A stretch of DNA of 64,000 bases. It comes from Clostridium omnivorum. Lineage in GTDB: Bacteria; Bacillota; Clostridia; Clostridiales; Clostridiaceae. The notes under the pieces were generated by a model. That model was not told the DNA's origin, searched no databases, and was given only the letters and a program-made list of their open reading frames with translations. A program made the translations under genes and the position numbers. Location: contig NZ_BRXR01000001.1 of assembly GCF_026012015.1 (NCBI RefSeq), forward strand, positions 124,001 through 188,000. Direction: 5' to 3'. Numbering within the stretch: position 1 is the stretch's first letter; every line of letters starts with the position of its first letter. Shown piece after piece: positions 9,636 through 18,802 of the stretch.

Positions 9636-10151
9636 TTATGCTCTTTTAGGAGCTAATATCAATATCATATTCTTTCCTTCTAATTTAGCTTGTTTTTCTA
9701 CAACACATATGTCTTGTATTTTAGCTACAAAAGAATCTAATATTTTGTTTCCAATGTGAGAATGTTCAGCTTCTCTACCTCTAAATCTTACAGTGACTTT
9801 AACTTTGTCTCCATCCTGTAAAAACTTTCTAGCATTATTAGCTTTTATAGTTATGTCATGATCTTCTATGCTAGGGCTAAGTCTGATTTCTTTGATACTT
9901 ACAACTTTTTGCTTCTTTTTTGCTTCTTTATCCTTTTTTGATTGCTCATAAATGAATTTACCATAATTCATTATTCTGCAAACTGGCGGATTAGCTGTAG
10001 GTGCAATAAGAACTAAATCTAATTCGCTCTCTTCAGCCATTTTCAAAGCTTCTTTAGTTGAGAGAACTCCAAGTGGTGCGTTGTCTTCACCAATTACTCT
10101 TACCTCTTTCTCTCTAATTTCTTCATTTAAAAGGTAATCTTTGCTAATAAT
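9636..10151 (-). CDS. infC: Translation initiation factor IF-3 with AUU start
   Basis: IF-3 binds the 30S subunit, blocks subunit joining and checks the start codon. The protein has an N-domain ([20 protein letters not shown]), a lysine-rich linker helix and a C-domain ([17 protein letters not shown]). The likely start is ATT at 10151: GGAGGTG lies six bases upstream, and the resulting [12 protein letters not shown] matches the usual N-terminus, as in Bacillus. The GTG at 10157 is part of the ribosome binding site. A rare AUU start lets IF-3 limit its own translation, on top of the L20 leader control. Length is 171 residues. Confidence 0.96.
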   Translation of the reverse strand: MISKDYLLNEEIREKEVRVIGEDNAPLGVLSTKEALKMAEESELDLVLIAPTANPPVCRIMNYGKFIYEQSKKDKEAKKKQKVVSIKEIRLSPSIEDHDITIKANNARKFLQDGDKVKVTVRFRGREAEHSHIGNKILDSFVAKIQDICVVEKQAKLEGKNMILILAPKRA

Positions 10152-10204
10152 TTTCACCTCCAGAAAGGATTTATCACAAGGTAGTATATAAACCTTTATA
10201 AATA

Positions 10205-10313
10205 ATTAAAAAAGGACGGCAAACGCCGTCCTTATATTAAACACGAAAAAGTTTAATTGCTAACCTTACTAGCATTGCTGTAAGGTGAGAAACGGCTGTT
10301 TCTTCTTAACACA
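10205..10313 (-). promoter_or_regulatory. L20 leader (infC operon attenuator)
   Basis: The leader transcript upstream of infC contains an unpaired-looking stretch (TTAAGAAGAAACAGCC), then imperfect hairpins around CTTACAGCAATGCTAGTAAG. It ends in a 9-bp GC-rich terminator stem (arms 10225-10233 and 10212-10220, loop 10221-10224) and a T run, about 60 bases before infC. The position and content match the Firmicute L20 leader family, in which L20 binding favours termination. Confidence 0.85.
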
Positions 10314-10319
10314 AGTAGT

Positions 10320-10348
10320 ATTTTACCACTCAAACATTTCTATGTCAA
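10320..10348 (-). promoter_or_regulatory. Sigma-A promoter of infC operon
   Basis: TTGACA (10348-10343), a 17-bp spacer and TAAAAT (10325-10320) on the minus strand. This predicts a transcript start near 10313, at the beginning of the L20 leader. Confidence 0.8.
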
Positions 10349-10415
10349 TAATTTTTTCTAAAATATTCATTTTTATGACACTATATCTGTGTTAATTTAT
10401 AAACTGGCTAATTTC

Positions 10416-11315
10416 CTATACCTTTAACGTATTTTTTATACCCTCACATATCTTACATGAAGAACAAAATGTTACCCTGTCCAGGAAAACATTTTTTATT
10501 GTATCAAGAAGTTCCTTATTGTCACAGTTTTCTTCACAGTGAATAATAACCCTTTGAGGAGCATTTGTTATGAGCCCGCTGATTAGCATATCTTCAACAC
10601 TTACAGTTCCAGTGTACCTAGCTTCTGACAATTCACTAAATAATTGTTCAAGTATATCATTACCATTTTCATCTTGGATCAAATATTCTCCATTTCCCTT
10701 TACAATAATATTAACCTCATCTATTTTACTTTCTTGAATTTCAACAAAGTATTTTAATAATTTTATAAATTCATTGTATTCTTTTTCTACCATATAATTC
10801 TCTACTATTTTATCAATTATACACTCTAAATCTTTTCTTAGTTCCTTCATTCTAAATGTGATAAATCCCTTTATATTAATTTCTTTATTTTCTTCTATAC
10901 AATTAATTATTTTTTTAAGAATTGCATTTTTCTTATTCATGCAGAACACTAAGTTTTCATCCATGAATAAACCTTCATCCTTTAATGATCTAGCACTAAT
11001 TTCCTTTATATCCTTCATTTCATCATATTTAAGAAAAAAATAAGTATCTGCTATAAAACTTTGTAAATCCCTTTTGCAGTACTCTTCAACAACAACATTA
11101 TATAGTATATTCGAAATATATATATTAAACATATTTATTATTTTTTCATTTATATCATCAGCTTCACAATACAATTTCAAGAAGTGAGTATTTTCGCTTT
11201 TGCTTTCAGATAACCCAATTAATATGTTCTTCGATGCGAAATATTCTTTCATTTCTGAAACGTCCTCAATTATGTCTATAATGCCGCTATCATATGCAAT
11301 AGTTAAAAGTAGCAT
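10416..11315 (-). CDS. ytxC: YtxC-family sporulation protein
   Basis: This 299-residue protein resembles YtxC, a conserved but poorly understood protein of spore formers found near infC and thrS in Bacillus. It is acidic and helical, has no signal peptide or membrane segment, and contains ITFRMKELRKDLE and YMVEKEYNEFIKLLKYFVE. The last 25 residues hold three cysteines (CSSCKIC), a possible metal site not required by anything I know of the family. The ATG start has a plausible ribosome binding site. It lies upstream of infC in the same direction but infC has its own promoter. Confidence 0.75.
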   Translation of the reverse strand: MLLLTIAYDSGIIDIIEDVSEMKEYFASKNILIGLSESKSENTHFLKLYCEADDINEKIINMFNIYISNILYNVVVEEYCKRDLQSFIADTYFFLKYDEMKDIKEISARSLKDEGLFMDENLVFCMNKKNAILKKIINCIEENKEINIKGFITFRMKELRKDLECIIDKIVENYMVEKEYNEFIKLLKYFVEIQESKIDEVNIIVKGNGEYLIQDENGNDILEQLFSELSEARYTGTVSVEDMLISGLITNAPQRVIIHCEENCDNKELLDTIKNVFLDRVTFCSSCKICEGIKNTLKV

Positions 11316-11416
11316 ATCTCACACTCCCTTCTACAAATAGTATGTGTTTAAACTTTGTGTATATGCAATATAATTAAAGCAATTATCGACAACATGGGAA
11401 AACCTATCCAAATTCA

Positions 11417-11445
11417 TTGACACAATAGGACTCTATATATAAAAT
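11417..11445 (+). promoter_or_regulatory. Sigma-A promoter for the gene at 11470
   Basis: TTGACA (11417-11422), a 17-bp spacer and TAAAAT (11440-11445). The predicted start of transcription near 11452 leaves a very short leader that still includes the AGGAG site at 11456-11460. Confidence 0.8.
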
Positions 11446-11469
11446 TTAAAAATATAGGAGCTGATTATT

Positions 11470-12168
11470 TTGAAAACTCTTTTAACTGATTACAGAATTT
11501 CAATAGAGGAAGAAAATACACTTAAAAATTTAAATTTTAATATTTTAAAAGTACCTCCATGTAAAAATCTGTATACTGCAGTATGCGGACATCCTGATAT
11601 GCTTTTAAACATTGTTGAAGATAACACCATTGTACTTCATAAAGATATTGATAAAAACTTTAGCGATTATCTATCTTCAAAGTATAAAAATGTTATTTTT
11701 TCAAGTAAAAGTTTATCTAATAATTATCCAGATGATATTATGCTAAATGCCTTGAACCTAACTGAGATTTTTCTTCATTTATTAAAATATACAGATGCAA
11801 ATTTACTTAATCTTGTTTCAAATAAAAAAATGATAAATATAAAGCAAGGCTACTCAAAATGTTCCACTGCTATAATCAATCATAATGCAATTATTACTAG
11901 CGATACTGGCATTGCAAAAGCATTATATACTGAAAAACTTGATGTATTATTACTTCCACCTGGCGATATCTTGCTTCCAGGGCTTGATTATGGTTTTATT
12001 GGGGGATGCTGTGGACTAGTTGAAGATAATTTACTGGCATTTTACGGTAATCTTCAATTTTATAAATACGGTTATGAAGTAATAAGTTTTCTTAAAAAAC
12101 ATAAAGTGGAGCCTTTATTTCTTAGAAATGGAAAGTTAATAGATAGAGGAAGCATCTTCAAACTATAA
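11470..12168 (+). CDS. Conserved clostridial protein (DUF6873, GME-fold type)
   Basis: The protein has 232 residues and starts with TTG behind AGGAG. It looks like a clostridial family that I recall as DUF6873, described as having the GME (guanidine-modifying enzyme) propeller-like fold. Typical stretches are TAVCGHPDMLL, the repeated short strands ending in hydrophobic triplets, GYSKCSTAII and GLDYGFIGGCCGL. Several cysteines (CGHPD, KCSTA, GGCCG) and histidines are conserved-looking, but I cannot name a substrate. The gene is divergent from ytxC and has its own consensus promoter. The family name is from memory and should be checked by a profile search. Confidence 0.65.
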   Translation: MKTLLTDYRISIEEENTLKNLNFNILKVPPCKNLYTAVCGHPDMLLNIVEDNTIVLHKDIDKNFSDYLSSKYKNVIFSSKSLSNNYPDDIMLNALNLTEIFLHLLKYTDANLLNLVSNKKMINIKQGYSKCSTAIINHNAIITSDTGIAKALYTEKLDVLLLPPGDILLPGLDYGFIGGCCGLVEDNLLAFYGNLQFYKYGYEVISFLKKHKVEPLFLRNGKLIDRGSIFKL

Positions 12169-12270
12169 TTATTCAATCTATTTTCAAGAAACTGCTTTAT
12201 TAAAATGAACAAAAGCATAAAAATAGCTTAGATATTATTAATTAATATCTAAGCTATTACAGACACATTT

Positions 12271-12344
<74 letters not shown>

Positions 12345-12349
12345 ATATT

Positions 12350-12425
12350 TGGAGCGGGAGACGGGACTCGAACCCGCGACATTCACCTTGGCAAGGTGAC
12401 GCTCTACCAACTGAGCCACTCCCGC
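12350..12425 (-). tRNA. tRNA-Gly (GCC)
   Basis: A 76-nt cloverleaf on the minus strand: acceptor GCGGGAG/CTCCCGC, anticodon loop TTGCCAA giving GCC, T arm with GTTCGAGTC, and an encoded CCA end. Confidence 0.97.
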
Positions 12426-12432
12426 ATAATTT

Positions 12433-12508
<76 letters not shown>

Positions 12509-12541
12509 ATAAAATTTATCTTAAATAGTGTATTATATAAT

Positions 12542-12618
12542 TGGCGACTCAGAAGGGGCTCGAACCCTCGACCTCCGGCGTGACAGGCCGGCACTCTAAC
12601 CAACTGAGCTACTGAGCC
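12542..12618 (-). tRNA. tRNA-Asp (GTC)
   Basis: A 77-nt cloverleaf on the minus strand: acceptor GGCTCAG/CTGAGTC, anticodon loop CTGTCAC giving GTC, T arm with GTTCGAGCC, discriminator G and an encoded CCA end. Confidence 0.97.
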
Positions 12619-12624
12619 GCAATA

Positions 12625-12700
12625 TGGTGGGCACAACAGGGATCGAACCTGTGACCCTCTGCTTGTAAGGCAGATGCTCTCCCAGCTGAGCTATGCGCCC
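12625..12700 (-). tRNA. tRNA-Val (TAC)
   Basis: A 76-nt cloverleaf on the minus strand: acceptor GGGCGCA/TGTGCCC, anticodon loop CTTACAA giving TAC, T arm with GTTCGATCC, and an encoded CCA end. It is the first gene of the Val-Asp-Phe-Gly-Cys cluster. Confidence 0.97.
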
Positions 12701-12721
12701 ATATCACTTAACACATGTTTT

Positions 12722-12750
12722 ATTATATATTACATCTTTTTGCCTGTCAA
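12722..12750 (-). promoter_or_regulatory. Sigma-A promoter of the tRNA cluster
   Basis: Perfect TTGACA (12750-12745) and TATAAT (12727-12722) boxes with a 17-bp spacer on the minus strand, about 20 bp before tRNA-Val. Such a consensus match fits high-level stable RNA expression. Confidence 0.9.
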
Positions 12751-12877
12751 CCCTTTTTTACTTTAATTATATATTTTAGAAAGTATTCTCAAGCGGGTGA
12801 CGCACTATTATATTATAAGAATTTTATTTTAATGTCAATCATTTTTAAGTCTATTAAGCTTGATTATGTGAAGATAT

Positions 12878-12909
12878 AGCAAGACTGCTTAATATTAAGC
12901 AGTCTTGCT
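12878..12909 (-). terminator. Hairpin downstream of hslO
   Basis: A perfect 13-bp stem (arms 12897-12909 and 12878-12890, AATATT-type loop) lies 17 bp after the hslO stop. The T tract behind it is weak, so termination may be incomplete. Confidence 0.6.
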
Positions 12910-12926
12910 CAGAATAACTCATTGTT

Positions 12927-13811
12927 TTATCTTGAAGACTTTTCTAAAAGTTTTCCTATCTCTTCATTAGTAAATTTATAGGCTTTATTACAAAAGTGAC
13001 ATTTTAGTTCCTCTTCTTTACCTTCATTATATAATGCATCTAGTTCTTTTTTTCCTATACTAATTAAAGCTCTTTCAACCTTATCTCTAGAGCAATCACA
13101 TGAAAACTTTGGAGTCATACTACCGACAATGTTATAATCCATACCCTCAAATATGAAATCTACTATCTGCTCAATACTCATTCCCTTAACAATTAAATCC
13201 GTTATAGAAGGTATTTCCTCAAGTCTATATGTAAGCAAATCGGCAACAAGTTCATCTGCGCCAGGCATCATCTGAATGATAAAACCTCCTGCAGCTTTTA
13301 TGCTTAAATCTTTTTCTACAAGCACTCCAAGTCCAACAGCAGATGGAGTTTGCTCAGATGCAGTAAAATAATATGCTAAGTCATCTCCTATTTCACCAGA
13401 CTGTATAGGGACTTGACCTACATATGGTTCTTTAAGTCCCATATCCCTAATAACTAGGAGACTTCCGTTTATTCCAATTGCTCCTCCTACATCTAGCTTG
13501 CCTTTGCTATTTAAAGGCAAGTCCACATTAGGATTACCAATATAACCTTTTACTCTAGCATCAGAATAAGATGTTGCTACAACTGTCCCAGCTTCTCCTC
13601 CTCCTGACATTTGAATGGTTATTACATCCTCTTCTGATTTAAGCATTGCTCCCATAATGCTGCCTGCAGTTATTAATCTTCCAAGTGCAGCGGCAGCAGT
13701 TGGTGCACAATTATGTATCTTTGTTGCTTCGTTTACCAAATCTGTAGTTATAGCTGCAATAATTCTTATATCTCCATTGTGAGCTGTCGCTCTTATTAAT
13801 TTATCACTCAT
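12927..13811 (-). CDS. hslO: Redox-regulated chaperone Hsp33
   Basis: Hsp33 is a cytoplasmic holdase switched on by oxidation. The 294 residues show the N-terminal substrate-binding core (for example [19 protein letters not shown]) and the C-terminal zinc switch. The four zinc cysteines are present as C238-x-C240 and C271-xx-C274, so redox control should be intact. The ATG has an AGGAGG site. It lies 35 bp after a methyltransferase gene and is probably co-transcribed with it. Confidence 0.96.
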   Translation of the reverse strand: MSDKLIRATAHNGDIRIIAAITTDLVNEATKIHNCAPTAAAALGRLITAGSIMGAMLKSEEDVITIQMSGGGEAGTVVATSYSDARVKGYIGNPNVDLPLNSKGKLDVGGAIGINGSLLVIRDMGLKEPYVGQVPIQSGEIGDDLAYYFTASEQTPSAVGLGVLVEKDLSIKAAGGFIIQMMPGADELVADLLTYRLEEIPSITDLIVKGMSIEQIVDFIFEGMDYNIVGSMTPKFSCDCSRDKVERALISIGKKELDALYNEGKEEELKCHFCNKAYKFTNEEIGKLLEKSSR

Positions 13812-13846
13812 AATATCCTCCTACTCCATCTTCATTTGCTAATTTT

Positions 13847-14584
13847 TTATTTTTTTAAAACATAAACAATTCTTTCAGTATTCTCTTTAACATCCTTATA
13901 CTCATAATTATCTAGTCTTTTAATAACACTAAATCCAACTTTTTTAAGATAATATTCAATTGTTTCTTCTTTATAGGCTCTCTCTTCATGCTCTTCATCG
14001 AACCTTTTATATAGTTCATCCTGCTTAATAAAAAAAGTTAGATACATATTTACTATGTCATCTTCAAGACTATTCTCCCATACATAGACAACATCATCAC
14101 TATTATAAGTAAATATATTGTCTCCAAGAACTTCTGTAAGTTTATAATAGGAATTTATATCAAATATGAATATACCGTTTTCCTTAAGATGCTTATATAC
14201 TCCAGAAAAATATAGTTCTAGCTGTTCCTCATCAATAATGTAATTTGTAGAATCCAAACAACATGTAATCAAATCAAACTTTCTATTTAACTGCAAAGAT
14301 GTTATGTCCTGACAAATAAACTTAGCTTTTTTACGCTCACCTCTAAGTTTAGCTTCAGCTTCAGTTAGCATTTCCATAGACAAATCAACTGCCCAGGTAT
14401 TTTTAAAATTGCAGGATAACTCTTTAGTAAGATTTCCAGTCCCGCATGCTATATCTAAATAATCTTCAAAATTAACATTTAGTTGCTTTGTTAATTCAAG
14501 TATAACATTAGCCCATCTTTTATAATCTATATCTGTATTTATAAGTTCATCGTATATTTTAGCAAAATCCTTATAGCGATTCAA
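13847..14584 (-). CDS. Class I SAM-dependent methyltransferase
   Basis: The 245-residue protein has a Rossmann methyltransferase fold. Motif I is DYLDIACGTGNLTKEL (around residues 42-57), followed by an acidic motif II (AVDLSMEML) and motif III (FDLITCCLDSTNYI). The first 35 residues (FAKIYDELINTDIDYKRW) match the YxxxY cap common in small-molecule methyltransferases. The substrate is not evident. It starts with TTG behind GAGAGGAAG and precedes hslO in the same direction. Confidence 0.82.
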   Translation of the reverse strand: MNRYKDFAKIYDELINTDIDYKRWANVILELTKQLNVNFEDYLDIACGTGNLTKELSCNFKNTWAVDLSMEMLTEAEAKLRGERKKAKFICQDITSLQLNRKFDLITCCLDSTNYIIDEEQLELYFSGVYKHLKENGIFIFDINSYYKLTEVLGDNIFTYNSDDVVYVWENSLEDDIVNMYLTFFIKQDELYKRFDEEHEERAYKEETIEYYLKKVGFSVIKRLDNYEYKDVKENTERIVYVLKK

Positions 14585-14673
14585 TTAAAATACTTCCTCT
14601 CTTTGTATTTCTTCTATAATTATTCCTATTCAAGCTAATATTATATATTTTTATCATAATAGTCAATATGAAA

Positions 14674-14961
14674 TTATTTTTCTATATCATCTGTATTTTG
14701 TAGAGATAGCTGCGCTCCATCCATTATCTCCTTATTTTTAGGAAGGTGCATATCCTTTTTTCTCTTTGTCATAATTCCTCCTATTCTTCCAGTTTCTTCT
14801 GCAGTTAAACCACTCCATCCATATTTATCAACTTTATCTCTAAGACCTAATTCATCTGCTATTTCATATTTTATTTTTTCCCTTACTTTTTCTATTTCTG
14901 TTAATTCTTTGTTAGATTTTAACTTTGCTTTTATAACTTTTTTTAATGGTGTCTTTCCCAT
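14674..14961 (-). CDS. Alpha/beta-type small acid-soluble spore protein, extended
   Basis: SASPs coat spore DNA and are degraded at germination by the protease GPR. The 95-residue protein has the family core: IKYEIADELGL, containing the EIA sequence where GPR cuts, and then GLTAEETGRIGGIMTKR in place of the usual ANGxVGGEMTKR stretch. It differs from classic SASPs by about 25 extra basic residues at the N-terminus and an acidic tail, and by a tryptophan in YGWSGL. It may belong to the divergent Ssp4-like clostridial group. The ATG has GGAGGG upstream. Confidence 0.85.
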   Translation of the reverse strand: MGKTPLKKVIKAKLKSNKELTEIEKVREKIKYEIADELGLRDKVDKYGWSGLTAEETGRIGGIMTKRKKDMHLPKNKEIMDGAQLSLQNTDDIEK

Positions 14962-15035
14962 AAAAAACCCTCCTAATAATACTATCTGATATTTTTAACC
15001 TTAGGAGTGTTTATTATTCATAATTTAAGCATAAA

Positions 15036-15065
15036 TAAAAGCCAGAGAAACATTTCTCTAGCTTC
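15036..15065 (-). terminator. Terminator after oppA
   Basis: The minus strand forms an AGCTAGAGAAA/TTTCTCTGGCT stem (one mismatch) and then TTTTATTTAT, 15-40 bp past the oppA stop. Confidence 0.7.
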
Positions 15066-15078
15066 TACTTTATTTTAT

Positions 15079-16743
15079 TTATTTAGCAGCAGTTTTACCT
15101 TCTATATAAGCTTTATCAAAATATATCATACCATTTGATACTCTTACTGTGCCTTTTAAGTATGGCTTAATACATACATCATCAACATAAAATGCTAGTG
15201 GTATTATTGCCATATCATCCATAAGTATCTTTTCAGCATCATGAATCATCTGCATTCTCTTTTCTGGATCCTTCTCCTTCTTTGCATTTAATACCAATTC
15301 GTCGTACTTCGGATTACTGTAATGTGCGTCATTATTTCCATCCTTAGTAACTAATATATCCATAAATGTCATTGGATCAAAGTAGTCTCCTACCCACCCA
15401 TTTCTAGATAATTCAAAGTTACCTTCTTTTCTTTGAGGTACAAATACCTTCCAGTCTACTTCATTTAGTTTTATATTTATATTAAGATTCTTCTTCCACA
15501 TATCCTGTACTGCTTGAGCAATTTTTGCATGGGTTTCACTCTTGTTATAAGCATATTCAAATACTGGGAAGCCCTTTCCGTCAGGATATCCAGCTTCGGC
15601 CAGAAGCTTTTTAGCTTGCTCAACATCAGCCTTATCAGTATAGAAGTCGCCCCCTACTTCTCTAAACGCCTTTCCTTCTTTAGCGTCATTAATACCATAA
15701 GGTACCCATCCTGTAGCTGCTTTTCTTCCATCTTTCCATACTGCTTCGATTAACGCTGATCTATCAATTGCTAGTGCCAAAGCTTTTCTAACCTTTGGAT
15801 TGTCAAGAGGAGCTTTCATATCATTAGCACAAATATAGTAAGTTCCTATATTGGGTGTAGTTACCATCTTCTTATCTTGCACTAATTTAGGTATCTCATT
15901 GTTTGGTACTATGTCTATATAATCTGCCTCACCAGTTTCAAAAGCTGACAATGCTGAACTGTTTATAGCTATCATTGTAAACTTCATTTTCTCTATCTTT
16001 ACATTTGCCTTATTCCAATAATTATCATTTTTAACAAATTCCATTTTTGAATCATGTTCCCAAACTGTCATCTTAAATGGACCATTTCCTAAATAAGTTT
16101 GAGGGTTAAGAGTCCATTTATCTGGGTCTTTTTCAACTATATCCTGTCTTACAGGCATAAGTGTTGGAAGTCCACATAATTGAAGGAAGTATGGAGTTGG
16201 ATTTTCTAATTCAACTTGTAAAGTATAATCATCAGTTGCCTTTACCCCAACATCTTCTGCTTTAGCCTCTTTAGAATTGTATTTTGCACCATTCTTCAAA
16301 TAGTACAATTGATTAGCATAATCTGATGCAGTAGCAGGATTTAAAACTCTCTTCCATGAATATTCAAAATCTTTTGCAGTTACTGCCTTTCCATCAGACC
16401 ACTTAGCGTCTTTTCTTAAATGAAAAACATATTTAGTAGGATTTGCCTGATCAAAGTCAACTTTTTCAGCTACGGCACATTCAAGCTTGTTTTCAGCGTT
16501 AAATTTCATAAGTCCTTCAAAGTTTTGATTTGCAACTGTTGCAGCAGTTATAGTTGTTGATAATCCTGGATCGATAGTATCTGGTTCCTGTCCAAGATTA
16601 TATACAAGTGATTGCTCTTCTTTTGGCTTATCTGCACTTGGTGAAGCTGGATCTTTTTTGCCTCCACAACCTGCAAATAGACTCGCTGTTATAGCAATAG
16701 TAGTAAGCATAGCTAACAGTTTTGATAAATGCCTTTTAGTCAC
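15079..16743 (-). CDS. oppA: Oligopeptide ABC transporter substrate-binding lipoprotein
   Basis: This is the extracellular peptide receptor of an Opp transporter. A type II signal with lipobox SLFAGC puts the lipidated cysteine at residue 26. The rest is a solute-binding protein family 5 fold of normal length (554 residues), with LGQEPDTIDPGLSTT near the N-terminus, AKDFEYSWKRVLNP and PKVRKALALAIDRSALIEAV. It starts with GTG behind AGGGGG. It is the last gene of the downstream opp operon, 63 bp after oppF; in most opp operons oppA is first, as in the second set at 20.8-26.5 kb. Confidence 0.93.
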   Translation of the reverse strand: MTKRHLSKLLAMLTTIAITASLFAGCGGKKDPASPSADKPKEEQSLVYNLGQEPDTIDPGLSTTITAATVANQNFEGLMKFNAENKLECAVAEKVDFDQANPTKYVFHLRKDAKWSDGKAVTAKDFEYSWKRVLNPATASDYANQLYYLKNGAKYNSKEAKAEDVGVKATDDYTLQVELENPTPYFLQLCGLPTLMPVRQDIVEKDPDKWTLNPQTYLGNGPFKMTVWEHDSKMEFVKNDNYWNKANVKIEKMKFTMIAINSSALSAFETGEADYIDIVPNNEIPKLVQDKKMVTTPNIGTYYICANDMKAPLDNPKVRKALALAIDRSALIEAVWKDGRKAATGWVPYGINDAKEGKAFREVGGDFYTDKADVEQAKKLLAEAGYPDGKGFPVFEYAYNKSETHAKIAQAVQDMWKKNLNINIKLNEVDWKVFVPQRKEGNFELSRNGWVGDYFDPMTFMDILVTKDGNNDAHYSNPKYDELVLNAKKEKDPEKRMQMIHDAEKILMDDMAIIPLAFYVDDVCIKPYLKGTVRVSNGMIYFDKAYIEGKTAAK

Positions 16744-16806
16744 TTTTATTCCCCCTACTTTGTTTTTTTTATTTTTTCAAAGCATAGCTTTGAAATAAAT
16801 CAATTA

Positions 16807-17784
16807 TTATTGTACCAAGTGGCAGGCTACAAAATGATTACCACCAATATCCTTTAATTCTGGATCAACTTCCTTACATACTTCCTTAGCATATCTGCAT
16901 CTTCCTCTAAATCTGCATCCTGGAGGTGGATCAATAGGACTTGGTACGTCGCCCTCCAGTACTATTCTCCTTCTAGCCTCAGCCTCATCAGGATCGGGAA
17001 GTGGGATAGCTGATAAAAGAGCCTGTGTATATGGATGCATAGGTCTCGTATATAACTCATTACTTTCCGCTATTTCAACCATCTTTCCAAGATACATAAC
17101 CCCAACTCTGTCAGAAATATGTTTAACCATGGACAAGTCATGTGCTATAAAAAGGTATGTCAATCCAAGGGCCTGTTGTAAATCTTCTAGCATATTAACT
17201 ACCTGTGCTTGTATTGATACATCCAAAGCCGAAATAGGTTCGTCACAAACTATAAATTCCGGTTGTACAGCCAATGCTCTTGCAATCCCAATTCTCTGTC
17301 TTTGCCCTCCAGAAAACTCATGAGGATATCTATTCATGTGTTCCATATTTAAGCCTACAACATCCAGTAAGTTTTGAATTCTTTCCCTTCTCTCATTTCC
17401 TGACATTAGTTTATGAATATCTATTGATTCACCAATTATATCTCCTACAGTCATTCTAGGGTCTAAGGAAGCATATGGATCTTGAAATATTATCTGCATC
17501 TTTCTTCGATAATTAATAAGCTGTTTTTCCTGAAGATTCTCTATATGTTCTCCCCTATAGAGTATTTCTCCAGCTGTTGGTTCATATAACTTTAATAGAG
17601 TTCTTCCACAAGTTGTCTTTCCACATCCAGATTCTCCTACAAGCCCTAGTGTTTCTCCCCTTTTAATATCAAAGGAAACATCATCTACTGCCTTTACATA
17701 ACTAGTTTTCTTTTCAAACATCCTTTTTTTTACTGGAAAGTATTTTTTTAAGTTTTTTACAGATAATAAATATTCTTCACTCAT
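16807..17784 (-). CDS. oppF: Oligopeptide ABC transporter ATPase OppF
   Basis: This is one of two ATPases powering peptide import. It has Walker [11 protein letters not shown]-loop [14 protein letters not shown], signature [14 protein letters not shown] and Walker B FIVCDEP followed by a D-loop. The C-terminal ~60 residues carry the oligopeptide-type extension with cysteines ([15 protein letters not shown] and a final ACH). In related transporters this extension holds an iron-sulfur site. The start overlaps the end of oppD by 8 bp, pointing to translational coupling. Confidence 0.95.
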   Translation of the reverse strand: MSEEYLLSVKNLKKYFPVKKRMFEKKTSYVKAVDDVSFDIKRGETLGLVGESGCGKTTCGRTLLKLYEPTAGEILYRGEHIENLQEKQLINYRRKMQIIFQDPYASLDPRMTVGDIIGESIDIHKLMSGNERRERIQNLLDVVGLNMEHMNRYPHEFSGGQRQRIGIARALAVQPEFIVCDEPISALDVSIQAQVVNMLEDLQQALGLTYLFIAHDLSMVKHISDRVGVMYLGKMVEIAESNELYTRPMHPYTQALLSAIPLPDPDEAEARRRIVLEGDVPSPIDPPPGCRFRGRCRYAKEVCKEVDPELKDIGGNHFVACHLVQ

Positions 17785-18793
17785 GCCTTTCTCTCCTTAT
17801 CACTTTTGCTTGGACTACAGGTGCTCCAGGATGATTTAGCCAACAAGCTGCACTATGAGTATTGCTTAATTTAAACTCTTCAGGCATTTTATTCAAACAA
17901 ATATTCATAGTATATGCACACCTAGGCGCAAACGGGCATCCCATTGGAGGTTTTAAAAGATCTGGCGGCTGCCCTTCTATAGGTTTCAGCCTCTCTTTGA
18001 TTAATGTATTAGGATTTGGTACACTCTCAAGCAACCCCCATGTATACGGATGTCTTGGATTGTAGAAAATATCTCTTTTATCACCTTTTTCTACAATTCT
18101 TCCTCCATACATAACATTTATCTTATTACATACATCAGCTACCACGCCTAAGTCATGAGTAATCAAAATGATGGATGTATTTAATTTTTCTTTAATGTCT
18201 TTTAAAAGTTCAAGTATTTGAGCTTGAATTGTAACATCTAGGGCAGTGGTAGGCTCATCTGCAATTAAAAGTTTAGGTTGACATGATAATGCCATAGCTA
18301 TCATAACCCTCTGCCTCATTCCACCTGAAAACTCATGAGGATATTGTTTTAATCTTTTTTCAGGACTAGGTATACCTACCAATTTAAGCATATCAATCGA
18401 CACACCTCTTGCTTCTTCTTTAGATAAACCCTTATGTAATCTTAATGCTTCAAGCATTTGAGTTTCAACCTTTAATACAGGATTTAAAGAAGTCATAGGA
18501 TCCTGAAAAATCATTGCAATTTTGTTTCCTCTTATCTTCTTCATTTCTTTTTCCTTCAGAGCTGTTATTTCCTCTCCATCAAACAATATACTTCCCTCTG
18601 TAATCTTCCCCGTATCAGTAAGAAGCTTCATCATAGACATCATAGTTACAGACTTGCCGCTTCCCGACTCTCCTACTATACCTACTGCTTCTCCCTTTTG
18701 TAGTGTAAAGGATATGTCTCTTACTGCTTTAACTTCACCAACATGTGTAAAGAAAGAAGTACTTAAATTTCTTATTTCCAATAAATTATCCAT
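17777..18793 (-). CDS. oppD: Oligopeptide ABC transporter ATPase OppD
   Basis: This is the partner ATPase of OppF: Walker [12 protein letters not shown]-loop [14 protein letters not shown], signature [14 protein letters not shown] and Walker [13 protein letters not shown]. The C-terminal cysteine extension is present ([14 protein letters not shown] and a later AACW). I choose the ATG at 18793, five bases behind a TAGGTGGG site; the GTG at 18802 lies inside it and would add three residues. It follows oppC by 9 bp and overlaps oppF. Confidence 0.95.
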   Translation of the reverse strand: MDNLLEIRNLSTSFFTHVGEVKAVRDISFTLQKGEAVGIVGESGSGKSVTMMSMMKLLTDTGKITEGSILFDGEEITALKEKEMKKIRGNKIAMIFQDPMTSLNPVLKVETQMLEALRLHKGLSKEEARGVSIDMLKLVGIPSPEKRLKQYPHEFSGGMRQRVMIAMALSCQPKLLIADEPTTALDVTIQAQILELLKDIKEKLNTSIILITHDLGVVADVCNKINVMYGGRIVEKGDKRDIFYNPRHPYTWGLLESVPNPNTLIKERLKPIEGQPPDLLKPPMGCPFAPRCAYTMNICLNKMPEEFKLSNTHSAACWLNHPGAPVVQAKVIRRERHE

Positions 18794-18802
18794 ATATCCC
18801 AC

